Assembly (NCBI GenBank): GCA_033763735.1
Contig: JANRJY010000053.1
Location: 1-64,000, forward strand
Length of the DNA stretch: 64,000 nt
Source: JANRJY01 sp033763735
GTDB lineage: Bacteria > Bacteroidota > Bacteroidia > Cytophagales > UBA9547
Direction of reading: 5' to 3'
The notes below the pieces were generated by a model that did no database searches, was not told the DNA's origin, and was given only the letters and a program-made list of their open reading frames with translations. Positions 24,330 to 33,794 of the stretch are shown piece by piece. Within the stretch, counting starts at the first letter, position 1; each line of letters starts with the position of its first letter. The position numbers were made by a program, and so were the translations under genes.

Positions 24330-26228
24330 TCAAAAATTAAAAACACTCTGACTAATATTTCCACAATTATCAATTGCTCCAATTAGCAATTGACCAGAAA
24401 CAACTTCATTATCTTGTTGCAAATCAGAAAAAATTACTCCAAACTTTGGATCATAATGCATTAACAAAAATTTGCCATTCAAATATGCATACCAGTGGGC
24501 AATTCCCGACAAATTATCTGTAAGATTAAAAAATACAGATTTACCAATTCGCTTTTTAAATTTGATTTTGGGACCAATTGTATCTTCTCTAAGTACAAAA
24601 TCGCCCAATATTTTTGTGCGAAATTTTATTGAATTTCCTCTCCATTCCCCACCGGCAAACCTATATCCTCCTCCCGGTGTATAATTGTAAACGCTTACTT
24701 TTTCCTTATTAGGCACCTCAAAATCAGGCTTTAAAGTCACTGTTAATGAACTAAATAAAGGAGAACGGTGATCATGAATTGAATAAATGCCCTTGTAATG
24801 TCCTAATGAAAAATAAAACGTATCAAGAATTGCATTTTTCTGGAAAATAATATCCATGTACGGATGTGAATACAACAATGCATTATTTGATGGTAATACC
24901 TGATCAAAATCAAAAGAATGCTTTAATTTCCCAATAAATATAGAATCAGGTAAACCTTTTCGTAAATCCCATAAATAAATAGCTTCGTTCCCTTTAATAT
25001 ATGCAGGATCTAAATCTATTTTAATATTGGTGATAAATAAGGTTGCTCTTTTGTTGGATTGTACTGGTGCCGAAATTTTTAAAGTATTTTCATAATCAAT
25101 GTGGTTAATTAATGGCTTTGGATATTTATGCTTTTTGGAAACATACTTAACTGATGGTTTATGATTTTTGGTACCTTTAATTCTAAACTTTACTATAGTT
25201 TGATTACGATATGAATCGTATAAAATTACTTCTGCATAATGAATTAAAGTGTCTTTAATCATTATTTTGCCACAGTAATCGCCATAGCAATAAGTGTTTA
25301 ACATATTCCCATCAGATACATAACAGCGTTGGAAATAGTTTCCGTGTTCTTTTAATATTCCGTACTCCAAATGTGCATTAACAAACACATTATCTTCAAA
25401 TCTTATTTTTTGAATATCATGGACAAATACCTCTTTGCCATCCACTTTGACTTCAATTAAGCTTAAACCCATTTTATTACCGGTTCCGTTCATGAAATCA
25501 TATGCAATTAGCTCCAACCCCAACAATCCCTGGGCATGTATCGGATAATTGAGTACATAATCGTTACCTATTTTTTTAGGGACAAATTCAACTCTACCAA
25601 ATTCACCTTCTACTCTGCTATTAATATCCATCGTACGCAAGGCTATTTTATTGGCAAATGGCTTCATATTATCCTTAATCTCAGAAAAATTAAAAAAGAG
25701 AGGATTAAGTAAATTTTCGTCTGCATCTCTTATTTCCCAATGCAAATGAGGTCCTCCGCTGCTTCCAGTATTACCCGACCAGGCAATTGTATCCCCTTTT
25801 TTTACTTTTAATAAATTTGGAGGCACCAAATGGTCATTTTCATTGCATTGATTAGCATATAATAAATCTTTCATGTATTTCCCTATAGCTCCATTAAACC
25901 ATTCTAAGTGACCATATACAGTGATTAGACCGTTATAGTGCTTGATATACAGCGCATTACCATATCCTTTAGATGAAACAGCGATTCTGTAAATATACCC
26001 ATCCGCAGCTGCATAAACCGGCAATCCGGTTCGTTGATCTGTTTTAATATCTAATCCCCCATGAAAATGATTAGGACGAGGTTCTCCCATACTACCAGCC
26101 AAGTAATTCTGTAGGCCCGGTTTAATTGGAAATAAAAAATAATCCTTTGGATATTGAGGATATTGCGCAAATACAAATTGTATTAAAAAAAGACAAAATG
26201 ATAAAATACAAATGTTTAAGCCCTTCAA
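24330..26228 (-). CDS. M23 family metallopeptidase (LytM/peptidoglycan hydrolase-like)
   Basis: A 632-residue exported protein. After a signal peptide (to about residue 22) comes the M23 zinc peptidase domain: HFHGGLD (His56, Asp60), a GYGNALYIKHYNG strand, and HLHWE near residues 161-165. About 450 residues of beta-rich sequence of unknown fold follow. Enzymes of this family cut peptidoglycan cross-links or act as scaffolds. All zinc ligands are present, so it is probably active. The start is TTG directly before the hydrophobic signal; no ATG is available upstream within the spacer. Confidence 0.9.
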   Translation of the reverse strand: MKGLNICILSFCLFLIQFVFAQYPQYPKDYFLFPIKPGLQNYLAGSMGEPRPNHFHGGLDIKTDQRTGLPVYAAADGYIYRIAVSSKGYGNALYIKHYNGLITVYGHLEWFNGAIGKYMKDLLYANQCNENDHLVPPNLLKVKKGDTIAWSGNTGSSGGPHLHWEIRDADENLLNPLFFNFSEIKDNMKPFANKIALRTMDINSRVEGEFGRVEFVPKKIGNDYVLNYPIHAQGLLGLELIAYDFMNGTGNKMGLSLIEVKVDGKEVFVHDIQKIRFEDNVFVNAHLEYGILKEHGNYFQRCYVSDGNMLNTYCYGDYCGKIMIKDTLIHYAEVILYDSYRNQTIVKFRIKGTKNHKPSVKYVSKKHKYPKPLINHIDYENTLKISAPVQSNKRATLFITNIKIDLDPAYIKGNEAIYLWDLRKGLPDSIFIGKLKHSFDFDQVLPSNNALLYSHPYMDIIFQKNAILDTFYFSLGHYKGIYSIHDHRSPLFSSLTVTLKPDFEVPNKEKVSVYNYTPGGGYRFAGGEWRGNSIKFRTKILGDFVLREDTIGPKIKFKKRIGKSVFFNLTDNLSGIAHWYAYLNGKFLLMHYDPKFGVIFSDLQQDNEVVSGQLLIGAIDNCGNISQSVFNF

Positions 26229-26254
26229 TTGTGTACTTTTTTGCTAATAAATTA

Positions 26255-26271
26255 TGCAATTTGATTGCAAT
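26255..26271. promoter_or_regulatory. Small dyad upstream of the M23 peptidase gene
   Basis: TGCAAT (26255-26260) and ATTGCA (26264-26269) form an inverted repeat with a 3-base spacer, and the palindrome TTGCAA overlaps and recurs just after it. The 89-base spacer holds the start side of the M23 gene and the end of nhaA. This could be an operator or chance in AT-rich DNA. Confidence 0.2.
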
Positions 26272-26317
26272 TTTTGCAAATTATCAAAGGAGTTTATCCA
26301 CAAGGCGAACAATTGAA

Positions 26318-27634
26318 TTACTTTACTACCGTAAATAAACGTAACAATGCATATCCAATAATTCCTGACAAAAGAGAAGCTAACAAAATTGCAATTTTTG
26401 CAGTTTCAATAAAAGTATCTTTAGAGAATGCCAATCCTGTAACAAACATTGACATTGTAAAGCCTATCCCTGCTACCCATGCCATTCCATACAATAGTTT
26501 CCAATTTAAATCGTCCGGTAGTTTGGCTATTTTAAACTTAACAGCCAACCAAGAGGTAACCAATATTCCTGTTGATTTACCTATCATCAATCCAAGTATG
26601 ATACCCAAACCGATGGGTGAAGTTATGGATCCAAATGCAGAAGCGTTAATAATTACACCTGCATTGGCAAAAGCAAAAAGTGGCATAATGATATAATTCG
26701 TATAAGGATGTAGAAATACTAGTAAATTATGAAGTGGTGATTCCATTTTATGAGTTACATTCTGCAACCTTTCAATGATTTGACCTTTTATAAGTTTATC
26801 GTTGAGTGTTTTGTCACTTAATGCGGTCACACATTCTTTGACTTCCGTCAATTTTGTTTCAAATATTTGATCCCAATTTTTAAGTTTGAAAGGAACGGCA
26901 AAAGCCAGAACCACACCAGAAATGGTAGGATGAACGCCACCCATGTAAAAACTGTACCACAATGCTATTCCGAATAATATATACCAAACTAATTGAGTTA
27001 CTCCCAATTTATTCAAAGCAAATAATATCAAACAAAGTAGCAAACCAATAAACAAATATGTACCTGCAATTGAACTTGAATAGAAAATTGCAATTACAAC
27101 AATAGCTCCCAAATCATCGGCAATGGCAAGTGCAGCAAGAAATATTTTTAGACTGAAAGGTATTCTTTTTCCTAATAATGAAATAATTGTCAAAGAAAAT
27201 GCAATATCTGTTGCCGTTGGAATTCCCCATCCGGAAATAGTTGGTTGATTCCAATTTAATAAAGCATAAATAATACCAGGGAAAAACATTCCCCCTAAGG
27301 CAGCAATCACAGGAAGAAGTGCTTTTTCCTTCGAAGAAAGAGCTCCTTCAACAATTTCCCTTTTGATTTCACCACCTACAACAACAAAAAACAAGGTCAT
27401 TAATATGTCATTAATAAAAAAATGTAAATCAAAAGCTGTGTTAAAATCACCTAAACTTAATTTTACTTCCCAATGCCAAATATGTAAAAATTGTTCACCA
27501 AATGAACTATTGGCCAAATACAAGGCCATGATGGTCATTAAAAGCAAAATAAGCCCACTAATCTCCATTTTAGCAAATGCCTCATTAATGGGACTAACAA
27601 TTTTTTGAATGGTATTACTGATTCTTTTTCTCAT
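26318..27634 (-). CDS. nhaA: Na+/H+ antiporter NhaA
   Basis: A 438-residue inner-membrane antiporter that exchanges protons for sodium, for pH and salt homeostasis. The paired acidic residues of the transport site are Asp173 and Asp174 in AIADDLGA. Other hallmarks are GGEIKREIVEGAL near residue 88, PTATDIAFSL near residue 140, and VHPTISGVVLAFAVP. There are about 12 hydrophobic segments. It lies 18 bases downstream of an unidentified gene on the same strand, so the two may be co-transcribed. Confidence 0.95.
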   Translation of the reverse strand: MRKRISNTIQKIVSPINEAFAKMEISGLILLLMTIMALYLANSSFGEQFLHIWHWEVKLSLGDFNTAFDLHFFINDILMTLFFVVVGGEIKREIVEGALSSKEKALLPVIAALGGMFFPGIIYALLNWNQPTISGWGIPTATDIAFSLTIISLLGKRIPFSLKIFLAALAIADDLGAIVVIAIFYSSSIAGTYLFIGLLLCLILFALNKLGVTQLVWYILFGIALWYSFYMGGVHPTISGVVLAFAVPFKLKNWDQIFETKLTEVKECVTALSDKTLNDKLIKGQIIERLQNVTHKMESPLHNLLVFLHPYTNYIIMPLFAFANAGVIINASAFGSITSPIGLGIILGLMIGKSTGILVTSWLAVKFKIAKLPDDLNWKLLYGMAWVAGIGFTMSMFVTGLAFSKDTFIETAKIAILLASLLSGIIGYALLRLFTVVK

Positions 27635-27652
27635 TTGATAATTAAATACAAC

Positions 27653-28354
27653 TTACAAATATTTCAAACGATCGATAATAATGTTGTTCAAAGTTTTAAA
27701 ATGTTTTTTAAACTCCGTTTCATTTCCTTCCAATACTTCGTTCATTTTTCTTACCACATGTTCATCTGAATCTTTGTTTATCCAATCAATTAAAGTAACA
27801 TGGTTAATTCCAAACATATCTTTGAACGGAACTGCTTTATTAAAACATTTGTATGCTTCAACTTCATCTTTAAAATCTGCATCGCAATATTTATTCAAAT
27901 TATCAATTAGCTTTTTTGCCGCTTTATATAATACCAAAAAATGCGTTTCAAATCCATCAAATTTCAGAACGTTTTGAAATTCAGAATAAGTGAATGATAT
28001 ATTTCTGATAAGCTTCTTTTTCAAATAGCTTTGGAATATTTCGTCCACGGATTTTATATAAACTTCATACGTTGCTTTAAGTCCGGTAAGCTGAAAATCA
28101 GCACCTTTTGATAATTTTTCTTTTCTAACTATTTTCTCTAATACCGCTTTTTCAAATTCAATCATTCGCTGAAGTTCTTTATCACCTAAGCTTAAACTTG
28201 AAACATATTTATTATAATAACTCTTTAATTGTGTATTTTTTCTTTCAAAAGTAATTTGATAATAAAGTGGGAAAGCGATTTTGCCGGTCTCATCTTCTAT
28301 TGAATTAAGGTTTTTGTTTAAAAACGGCTTAACTGTAATCGTTTTTTGCTTCAT
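27653..28354 (-). CDS. Hypothetical soluble protein
   Basis: A 233-residue protein with no signal peptide or membrane segment. It is rich in lysine and predicted helix, with a short beta-like N-terminus (ITVKPFLNKNLN, then FPLYYQITFERKNTQL) that is mildly reminiscent of the arm-binding region of Bacteroidota tyrosine integrases. No catalytic residues can be recognised and no integrase domain follows. It is encoded 18 bases before nhaA on the same strand. I do not recognise a family. Confidence 0.65.
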   Translation of the reverse strand: MKQKTITVKPFLNKNLNSIEDETGKIAFPLYYQITFERKNTQLKSYYNKYVSSLSLGDKELQRMIEFEKAVLEKIVRKEKLSKGADFQLTGLKATYEVYIKSVDEIFQSYLKKKLIRNISFTYSEFQNVLKFDGFETHFLVLYKAAKKLIDNLNKYCDADFKDEVEAYKCFNKAVPFKDMFGINHVTLIDWINKDSDEHVVRKMNEVLEGNETEFKKHFKTLNNIIIDRLKYL

Positions 28355-28471
28355 TGAATTGAAATTTACTTAACAAAATAAGTTTAATCGTATAAAATCA
28401 ATTTTATAATATCATTTATTCATAAAAGTAAACAATTAAAACAAAACAGAATTAAAATGAAGTTAAATTAT

Positions 28472-29680
28472 TTACGGAATTAGTAATGAGCTATCTCCGT
28501 AACTTAAAAATCGATAATTATGTTGTAATGCATGCAGATAAATATCCTCCCAACTGTCCCCTACAAAGGCAGCAATCAAAAGCAATAAAGTACTGTTGGG
28601 TTGATGAAAATTAGTTATCAAACCTTTACATAATTTGAATGTGTAGCCTGGTACTATCAAAATTTGAGTTTGACCTGTAATTGAATCTATTTCATTGATT
28701 TCCATATAACTCAAAATAGCATGTAGGCTGTCTTCTTTAGAAATAAGCTTAGCGTTTTGATAGGGTTCCCATTGCAACACTAACATACCATCGTTGTCAT
28801 GAATGGGTAATTTATTAATGATTCTGATACCTATCCAATAAATGCTTTCCATTAACCGAGCTGAAGTTGTTCCAACTGCAATAATGGTTTCACTTGAAAG
28901 CAAAAGTTTGATAAATGGTTTTTCTATCTCAATCCATTCAGCATGCATCACATGTGTATGTATGTTATTATCTTTGATTGGCAAAAAAGTACCTGCCCCT
29001 ACATGCAAAGTAGTAAATGCTGTTTCAATTCCTTTCAAACTTAAATTTTCAAAAACTTTATCCGTAAAATGCAATCCAGCAGTTGGTGCTGCCACAGAAC
29101 CATTATGTTGGGCATACGTTGTTTGATATCTATGTTCATCTGCTTTACTAGCCTTTCTTTTCAAATAAGGAGGTAGCGGTAACTCCCCTATCATTTCTAA
29201 AATCTGGTAAAAAGTGTCTTCAGAATTCCAATTAAATTTTATTGTCACATAATCTTCATTTTTGGATATAACTGAAGCTATAAGCTTGATATTTCCAATA
29301 TTTGTCTCCAAGAAAACATCTGAATTCCAACGTTTTAAATTTCCTACCAAACATTTCCAAATCATTTCTGAATTTCCATTTTTGATAGCTATTTCAGTTA
29401 AAGGATTTAAACAAAACACTTCAATTTTAGCTCCTGTTTTTTTTTCAAAATATATTCTTGCCGGAATTACTTTAGAATTATTAAAAACCAATAAGCTATT
29501 TCTATTTATTAATTCAGCCAAATGCTTAAATACACTATCCTGAATTTCTCCTTTGTTGTAATAAAGTAATTTGCTTTCATCCCTATGCTCTAATGGATGT
29601 TTTGCAATTCGTTCCTCAGGTAAATTATAGGTGTAATTTGCTATTGAAATAGGTGGAATTTTATTATTCAATTTATCCAT
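28472..29680 (-). CDS. queA: S-adenosylmethionine:tRNA ribosyltransferase-isomerase QueA
   Basis: A 402-residue enzyme that transfers the ribosyl group of SAM to preQ1-modified tRNA, forming epoxyqueuosine, the substrate of QueG. Typical segments are LPEERIAKHPLEHRDESKLL near residue 15, NNSKVIPARI, SVAAPTAGLHFT near residue 195, and TTLHVGAGTFLPI. Length is slightly above the usual 340-350 residues. It starts at ATG and shares its strand with the PIN-toxin pair upstream. Confidence 0.94.
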   Translation of the reverse strand: MDKLNNKIPPISIANYTYNLPEERIAKHPLEHRDESKLLYYNKGEIQDSVFKHLAELINRNSLLVFNNSKVIPARIYFEKKTGAKIEVFCLNPLTEIAIKNGNSEMIWKCLVGNLKRWNSDVFLETNIGNIKLIASVISKNEDYVTIKFNWNSEDTFYQILEMIGELPLPPYLKRKASKADEHRYQTTYAQHNGSVAAPTAGLHFTDKVFENLSLKGIETAFTTLHVGAGTFLPIKDNNIHTHVMHAEWIEIEKPFIKLLLSSETIIAVGTTSARLMESIYWIGIRIINKLPIHDNDGMLVLQWEPYQNAKLISKEDSLHAILSYMEINEIDSITGQTQILIVPGYTFKLCKGLITNFHQPNSTLLLLIAAFVGDSWEDIYLHALQHNYRFLSYGDSSLLIP

Positions 29681-29698
29681 TTGTATTATTGAAAAATA

Positions 29699-30109
29699 TT
29701 ACAAAAATGGGTTAATAATTGTAAGGCTATTTTCTACCATTAAATTATGTTGCATATCTTCCGTGTACAAAATTTCGCAATCGGCTTCAATTGCAGATGC
29801 AACAATAATTGAATCAAAAAGTTGAAAATCATATTTTTGAATGAGTGAAAGCGCTTTGATAAATGTTGTATCTGATAATGAGGTTATTTGACAATATTTT
29901 ACTAACTCCAATGCATTTGAAATAATTTCAGTTTTTGTTTTCTCCTTAAAACTTTTCCTAACAAAATTCAAATATTCTACAAAAACTTGAGATGGGATAA
30001 TAGGTCTTGAACTAAGAATTATTTCAGCTTTTTCCTTTTTTAATATTGCTATTGCTTCATGCAAATAGGCTAAAATATTAGTATCAATAGCCGTTTTAAT
30101 TAAAGTCAT
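29699..30109 (-). CDS. PIN domain toxin (VapC-like)
   Basis: A 136-residue PIN-domain nuclease. The acidic residues of the metal site are visible: Asp9 (AIDTNIL), Glu45 (VFVEYL), Asp99 (FQLFDSII) and Asp118 (YTEDMQ). Such toxins cut RNA when freed from their antitoxin. Its ATG lies 14 bases inside the 3' end of the small upstream gene, the usual antitoxin-toxin order and overlap. All key residues are intact. Confidence 0.85.
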   Translation of the reverse strand: MTLIKTAIDTNILAYLHEAIAILKKEKAEIILSSRPIIPSQVFVEYLNFVRKSFKEKTKTEIISNALELVKYCQITSLSDTTFIKALSLIQKYDFQLFDSIIVASAIEADCEILYTEDMQHNLMVENSLTIINPFL

Positions 30110-30311
30110 TTAGTACTTCTCTAGTAAATTTATTAACACTGAAATTAGTTTTGTCAGAGCCAATAACATTTCTAATTCGATTTATCTCGTCAGAATTCGG
30201 TTCAACATTTTTAAACTCTACTATTATTTCCTTACCATAAAACTCTTCCGGGATTTCAATAGTGTGATTTTCAATTGTTGGAATGAAATGCGTTATGTAC
30301 ATATCGTTCAT
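30096..30311 (-). CDS. Antitoxin of a PIN-domain toxin-antitoxin pair
   Basis: A 71-residue protein with a beta-rich N-terminus (IENHTIEIPEEFYGKEIIVEF, suggestive of an AbrB/DUF2281-type DNA-binding start) and a flexible C-terminal tail that would wrap the toxin. It overlaps the PIN toxin gene by 14 bases. A TATATTTG box on the minus strand (30329-30322) lies 10 bases before the ATG. The call rests on size, order and overlap more than on sequence signature. Confidence 0.65.
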   Translation of the reverse strand: MNDMYITHFIPTIENHTIEIPEEFYGKEIIVEFKNVEPNSDEINRIRNVIGSDKTNFSVNKFTREVLNDFN

Positions 30312-30440
30312 AATTTTATCTCAAATATAGCTATTTAGGATATAAAAATAAAATCAGTTAAAAGCAATACGGATAAGCTTAGGTATACAAATTAATACCA
30401 AACATTAGGAAATATTTAAGTTCAATTTCAAATTGTTTTC

Positions 30441-31409
30441 TTATTTGATTTGCGATTGAACTTGTGCAATTTCATTTCTCAAATCTTTTAACTCTGATAA
30501 ACTTTCCAATTTTGTAAGAAGTTGTTTTAAAAAAAGTTGATGCGATTTTGAATTTGGATTAAAAGGTCGATGCTGCAATGAGGCATAAGCTTCCGTCCAT
30601 TTTCCAACAAATTCATTTGCTTTGTCTGAAAAATAAGTGGCTCTGAAAAATTGCCAAATATAATCTACAGCTTGTTCATTAGGATGAATGAGATCAGAAG
30701 TATAGAATCGGTAATCACGTAAATCATCCATAAGTATCTCATAAGCAGGGAAATAATTGCAATTTTCCAGATTATTTTGTAATTCGTGACATACAATCCG
30801 TGATATTGATTTACTCACTGAATTCAACTCGATTGTATCTTTAATGTGCCTTACCGGACTTATTGTTACAATTACTTTCAAATCTGGATTTTTTATTCTA
30901 ATTTGACTGATCCCCTCTTTTAAATATAAAACAGATTCATCAACTGTTAAAAGCTTTTTTTCAAATAAATCTGAAGGCATTTTATGACAATTGGCAACGA
31001 TTTGTTGATTGCTTTTTAATTGATATACCCACTCAGATCCTAGTGTAATTATCAAATAATCAGCCCTCTGAATAAATTTATTACTTGAATCTTTAATTTG
31101 CTTTGCTAAACCTAAAAATTCTTGTTTGGTAGTTTCATGAATTTTCGAATGCATTTGGAATGAAAACCAAATTTCTTCATTACTACTTATTAAGTTCTCA
31201 TCAATATTTTTGGCAGGATTTATTAAATCTGCAATTGAATAAGGATTGTAAATGGTACCAAATGGATTTGAAAGCGATTCAAACTTATTGACAGTAAGTA
31301 AATTACCAATGTTCTCTGAAAAACACGAACCTATTAAATATATTTTGGAATTGACATCAAACTGAAAATCCGAGATTTTCTTTGGAATAATTTCCGTTCT
31401 GAATTTCAT
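30441..31409 (-). CDS. GSCFA domain protein
   Basis: A 322-residue protein with the family name-giving motif GSCFSENIG at residues 27-35, followed by SNPFGTIYNP and, later, TLGSEWVY, NCHKMPSDLF and HPNEQAVDY. GSCFA proteins resemble SGNH-type hydrolases, and the serine of GSCFS is the likely nucleophile. The substrate is unknown, possibly acylated glycans. Cytoplasmic, with no signal peptide. It stands as a single gene. Confidence 0.85.
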   Translation of the reverse strand: MKFRTEIIPKKISDFQFDVNSKIYLIGSCFSENIGNLLTVNKFESLSNPFGTIYNPYSIADLINPAKNIDENLISSNEEIWFSFQMHSKIHETTKQEFLGLAKQIKDSSNKFIQRADYLIITLGSEWVYQLKSNQQIVANCHKMPSDLFEKKLLTVDESVLYLKEGISQIRIKNPDLKVIVTISPVRHIKDTIELNSVSKSISRIVCHELQNNLENCNYFPAYEILMDDLRDYRFYTSDLIHPNEQAVDYIWQFFRATYFSDKANEFVGKWTEAYASLQHRPFNPNSKSHQLFLKQLLTKLESLSELKDLRNEIAQVQSQIK

Positions 31410-31515
31410 AGAAACGAAGGTAGAAAAAATATATTTAGAACACGAATAACACTAATTAGACTAAAATTGAAAAACTATTAAATCAAAAGAATGTTTTGTA
31501 AATAATTGTTTGTAA

Positions 31516-31617
31516 TTAAGACGATTTGGTTTCAACAGGTTTAGAATAATAAAACATAAATCCCAACATAACAATCAAACCAATACCAATACCAATTACT
31601 ATTATTGTTCCTATCAT
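31516..31617 (-). CDS. 33-residue single-helix membrane microprotein
   Basis: A frame too short for most gene callers: an ATG at 31617-31615 followed by a strongly hydrophobic, glycine-rich helix (IIVIGIGIGLIVMLGFMF) and a short polar tail (SKPVETKSS). The last A of the upstream gene's TAA stop is the A of this ATG, a classic coupling overlap. The frame and composition fit a real single-pass inner-membrane peptide. Its function is unknown; it probably works with the two-helix protein encoded just upstream. Confidence 0.6.
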   Translation of the reverse strand: MIGTIIVIGIGIGLIVMLGFMFYYSKPVETKSS

Positions 31618-31880
31618 TAAAGTAGCATTTTTAATGCGTTTAAGTGGTTTCTAATTTGTTTAATAAGTGAAGCAATATAAATGAAATCTAAAATTACAAA
31701 AATAAAACCAATAATTGCTCCAATAAATTCGGTATTTGTCATGCTTTCCTTAAATGCAAAAGAAAGAACTCCTGAACCAATTGTGGCTAAAAAGAAAATT
31801 GCTATTCTTAGGTATTCATATCTTGATTTTAACTCTTCCTTATGGTAATCTGAAATTCTGTCCTTGATTTCTTTATCCAT
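31617..31880 (-). CDS. Small membrane protein with two helices
   Basis: An 87-residue protein: a charged N-terminal helix (KEIKDRISDYHKEEL), then two transmembrane helices (about residues 26-46 and 53-75) and a short cytoplasmic tail. I prefer the ATG at 31880. A TTG three codons upstream coincides with the end of a TAATTTTG -7-like box (31894-31887), so the start after the box is more natural. It is translationally coupled to the 33-residue membrane peptide downstream. No family recognised. Confidence 0.65.
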   Translation of the reverse strand: MDKEIKDRISDYHKEELKSRYEYLRIAIFFLATIGSGVLSFAFKESMTNTEFIGAIIGFIFVILDFIYIASLIKQIRNHLNALKMLL

Positions 31881-32001
31881 TTGTATCAAAATTAAGAAGT
31901 AGCATTTTTACACATATAGATTTATCCTAATTATGCTTGTTAAGAAACACATTATACGATAAATAAAATTACTAAATCCATTTGGTTGTTATACTAAGAT
32001 A

Positions 32002-33585
32002 TTACCCATTCATAGTAGCCACAAACTCTTCGTTTGTTTTGGTACCTTTCATACGGTCGAGCAAGAAATCCATAGATTCTTTTGCGTTCATATCGCTCAT
32101 GTATTTTCTAAGAATCCAAACTCGGTTAAGCATTTCTTTGTCCATCAACAAATCTTCTCTACGAGTGCCAGAAGCGGGCACATCTATGGCTGGAAATACC
32201 CTTCTATTGGCCAACGTTCTGTCCAACTGAAGTTCCATATTACCTGTTCCCTTGAATTCTTCAAATATCACCTCATCCATTTTAGAACCGGTATCAATCA
32301 AAGCTGTTGAAATGATCGTAAGTGACCCGCCATTTTCAATGTTACGAGCAGCTCCAAAAAAGCGTTTTGGTTTGTGCAAGGCATTGGCATCTACACCTCC
32401 TGAAAGTATTTTACCCGAAGAAGGAACTACAGTATTATATGCTCTTGCCAATCGGGTAATTGAGTCAAGAAGTATCACAACATCATGTCCACACTCAACT
32501 AATCTTTTGGCTTTCTCTAGTACAATGCTTGCTACTTTTACGTGACGTTCAGCTTGTTCATCAAAAGTGGAAGCAATCACTTCAGCTTTTACACTACGAG
32601 CCATATCCGTAACCTCCTCTGGACGTTCGTCAATAAGCAATACTATTAAATATACTTCCGGATGATTTTCGGCAATTGCATTCGCTATTTCTTTAAGTAA
32701 CACTGTTTTACCTGTTTTAGGTTGTGCTACTATCATACCTCTTTGTCCTTTACCTATTGGTGCAAATAAGTCCAATATTCTGGTTGAGAGAATATTTGGC
32801 TTTGTAGTAAGGTTTAGTTTTTCGGTTGGGAACAATGGCGTTAAAAACTCAAACGGAATACGGTCACGTACTTCTTCTGAAGTTTTGCCATTAACGGTTT
32901 CTACTTTTAATAATGCAAAATATTTTTCACCTTCTTTTGGAGGACGAATGTGTCCTTTAACGGTATCACCTGTTTTTAAACCAAATAATTTAATTTGCGA
33001 AGGAGACACATAAATATCATCCGGACTTGCTAAATAATTGTAATCAGAAGAACGTAAGAATCCATATCCTTCAGGCATGGTTTCCAATACACCTTCGTTT
33101 ACAATAAATCCGTCAAAATCGCGACCTAATTTTTTCTCTTGTGGTACTCGAGGTTGAAATTCATGACGATGCACTCTTTCTTCATTGTTGTTTTGCAGAA
33201 CAGGTGTATCAAAACTAGGTTCTTGTACAACTGTTTCTGGTTTGGCGACTTCTTCAAATTCATCACTGATTTTAAGAATAGCGTCTTCCTTAATTATTGG
33301 TTTTACAATTGCCGGAATAGGTTTTGGTAAAGGTGTAGGAGGTGTCCTTTGAACTTTAGTGGCATTCTGCGGGTCATTAATGACGGCTCTGTTGCGAGGT
33401 CGAATTGCAGAATTTCTTAATTTTTCTTCAGAAGCAAGTGCCTCTGGTGTAATAGCTTGCTGGTCAAGAATTTTATAGACTAATTCTTCTTTGCTGAATT
33501 TTTTGAAATTTTTAACATCTAGCTTTTCCGCAATTTCTTTTAATTCGGAAATTAGCTTCAAATTAAGCTCTTCAATATTGTACAT
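32002..33585 (-). CDS. rho: Transcription termination factor Rho
   Basis: A 527-residue hexameric RNA-dependent ATPase. The N-terminal Rho domain (LNLKLISELKEIAEKLDV) is followed by a charged, disordered insert of about 120 residues (to about 150), as in other Bacteroidota Rho proteins. An OB-fold RNA-binding domain (LETMPEGYGFLR) comes next, then the ATPase with P-loop PKTGKT near residue 290, VLLIDERPEEVTDM and LLDSITRLARAYN. Full length. It is divergent from serS with a spacer of about 200 bases. Confidence 0.96.
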   Translation of the reverse strand: MYNIEELNLKLISELKEIAEKLDVKNFKKFSKEELVYKILDQQAITPEALASEEKLRNSAIRPRNRAVINDPQNATKVQRTPPTPLPKPIPAIVKPIIKEDAILKISDEFEEVAKPETVVQEPSFDTPVLQNNNEERVHRHEFQPRVPQEKKLGRDFDGFIVNEGVLETMPEGYGFLRSSDYNYLASPDDIYVSPSQIKLFGLKTGDTVKGHIRPPKEGEKYFALLKVETVNGKTSEEVRDRIPFEFLTPLFPTEKLNLTTKPNILSTRILDLFAPIGKGQRGMIVAQPKTGKTVLLKEIANAIAENHPEVYLIVLLIDERPEEVTDMARSVKAEVIASTFDEQAERHVKVASIVLEKAKRLVECGHDVVILLDSITRLARAYNTVVPSSGKILSGGVDANALHKPKRFFGAARNIENGGSLTIISTALIDTGSKMDEVIFEEFKGTGNMELQLDRTLANRRVFPAIDVPASGTRREDLLMDKEMLNRVWILRKYMSDMNAKESMDFLLDRMKGTKTNEEFVATMNG

Positions 33586-33794
33586 GTTGTGTGGGTAAGG
33601 GAATTAATTTGAGAAGATTATTTATATATTGATGGATTGTTTTTGGAATCGGAACAGTACCTTAAAAGTATATCGGTATTGTGTGTTCGAAATATGTGGA
33701 ACAAATTTCGATGCAATGATAAGTCAACAATTATTAAATCGCAAACTATATTAAATTATTTTTTTGACATAATTTGCACAAAATTACCAGATTC

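Noticed and set aside
33774..33794. TTG start adding seven residues to SerRS
   Set aside because: The added residues do not fit the family N-terminus; the ATG at 33795 does.
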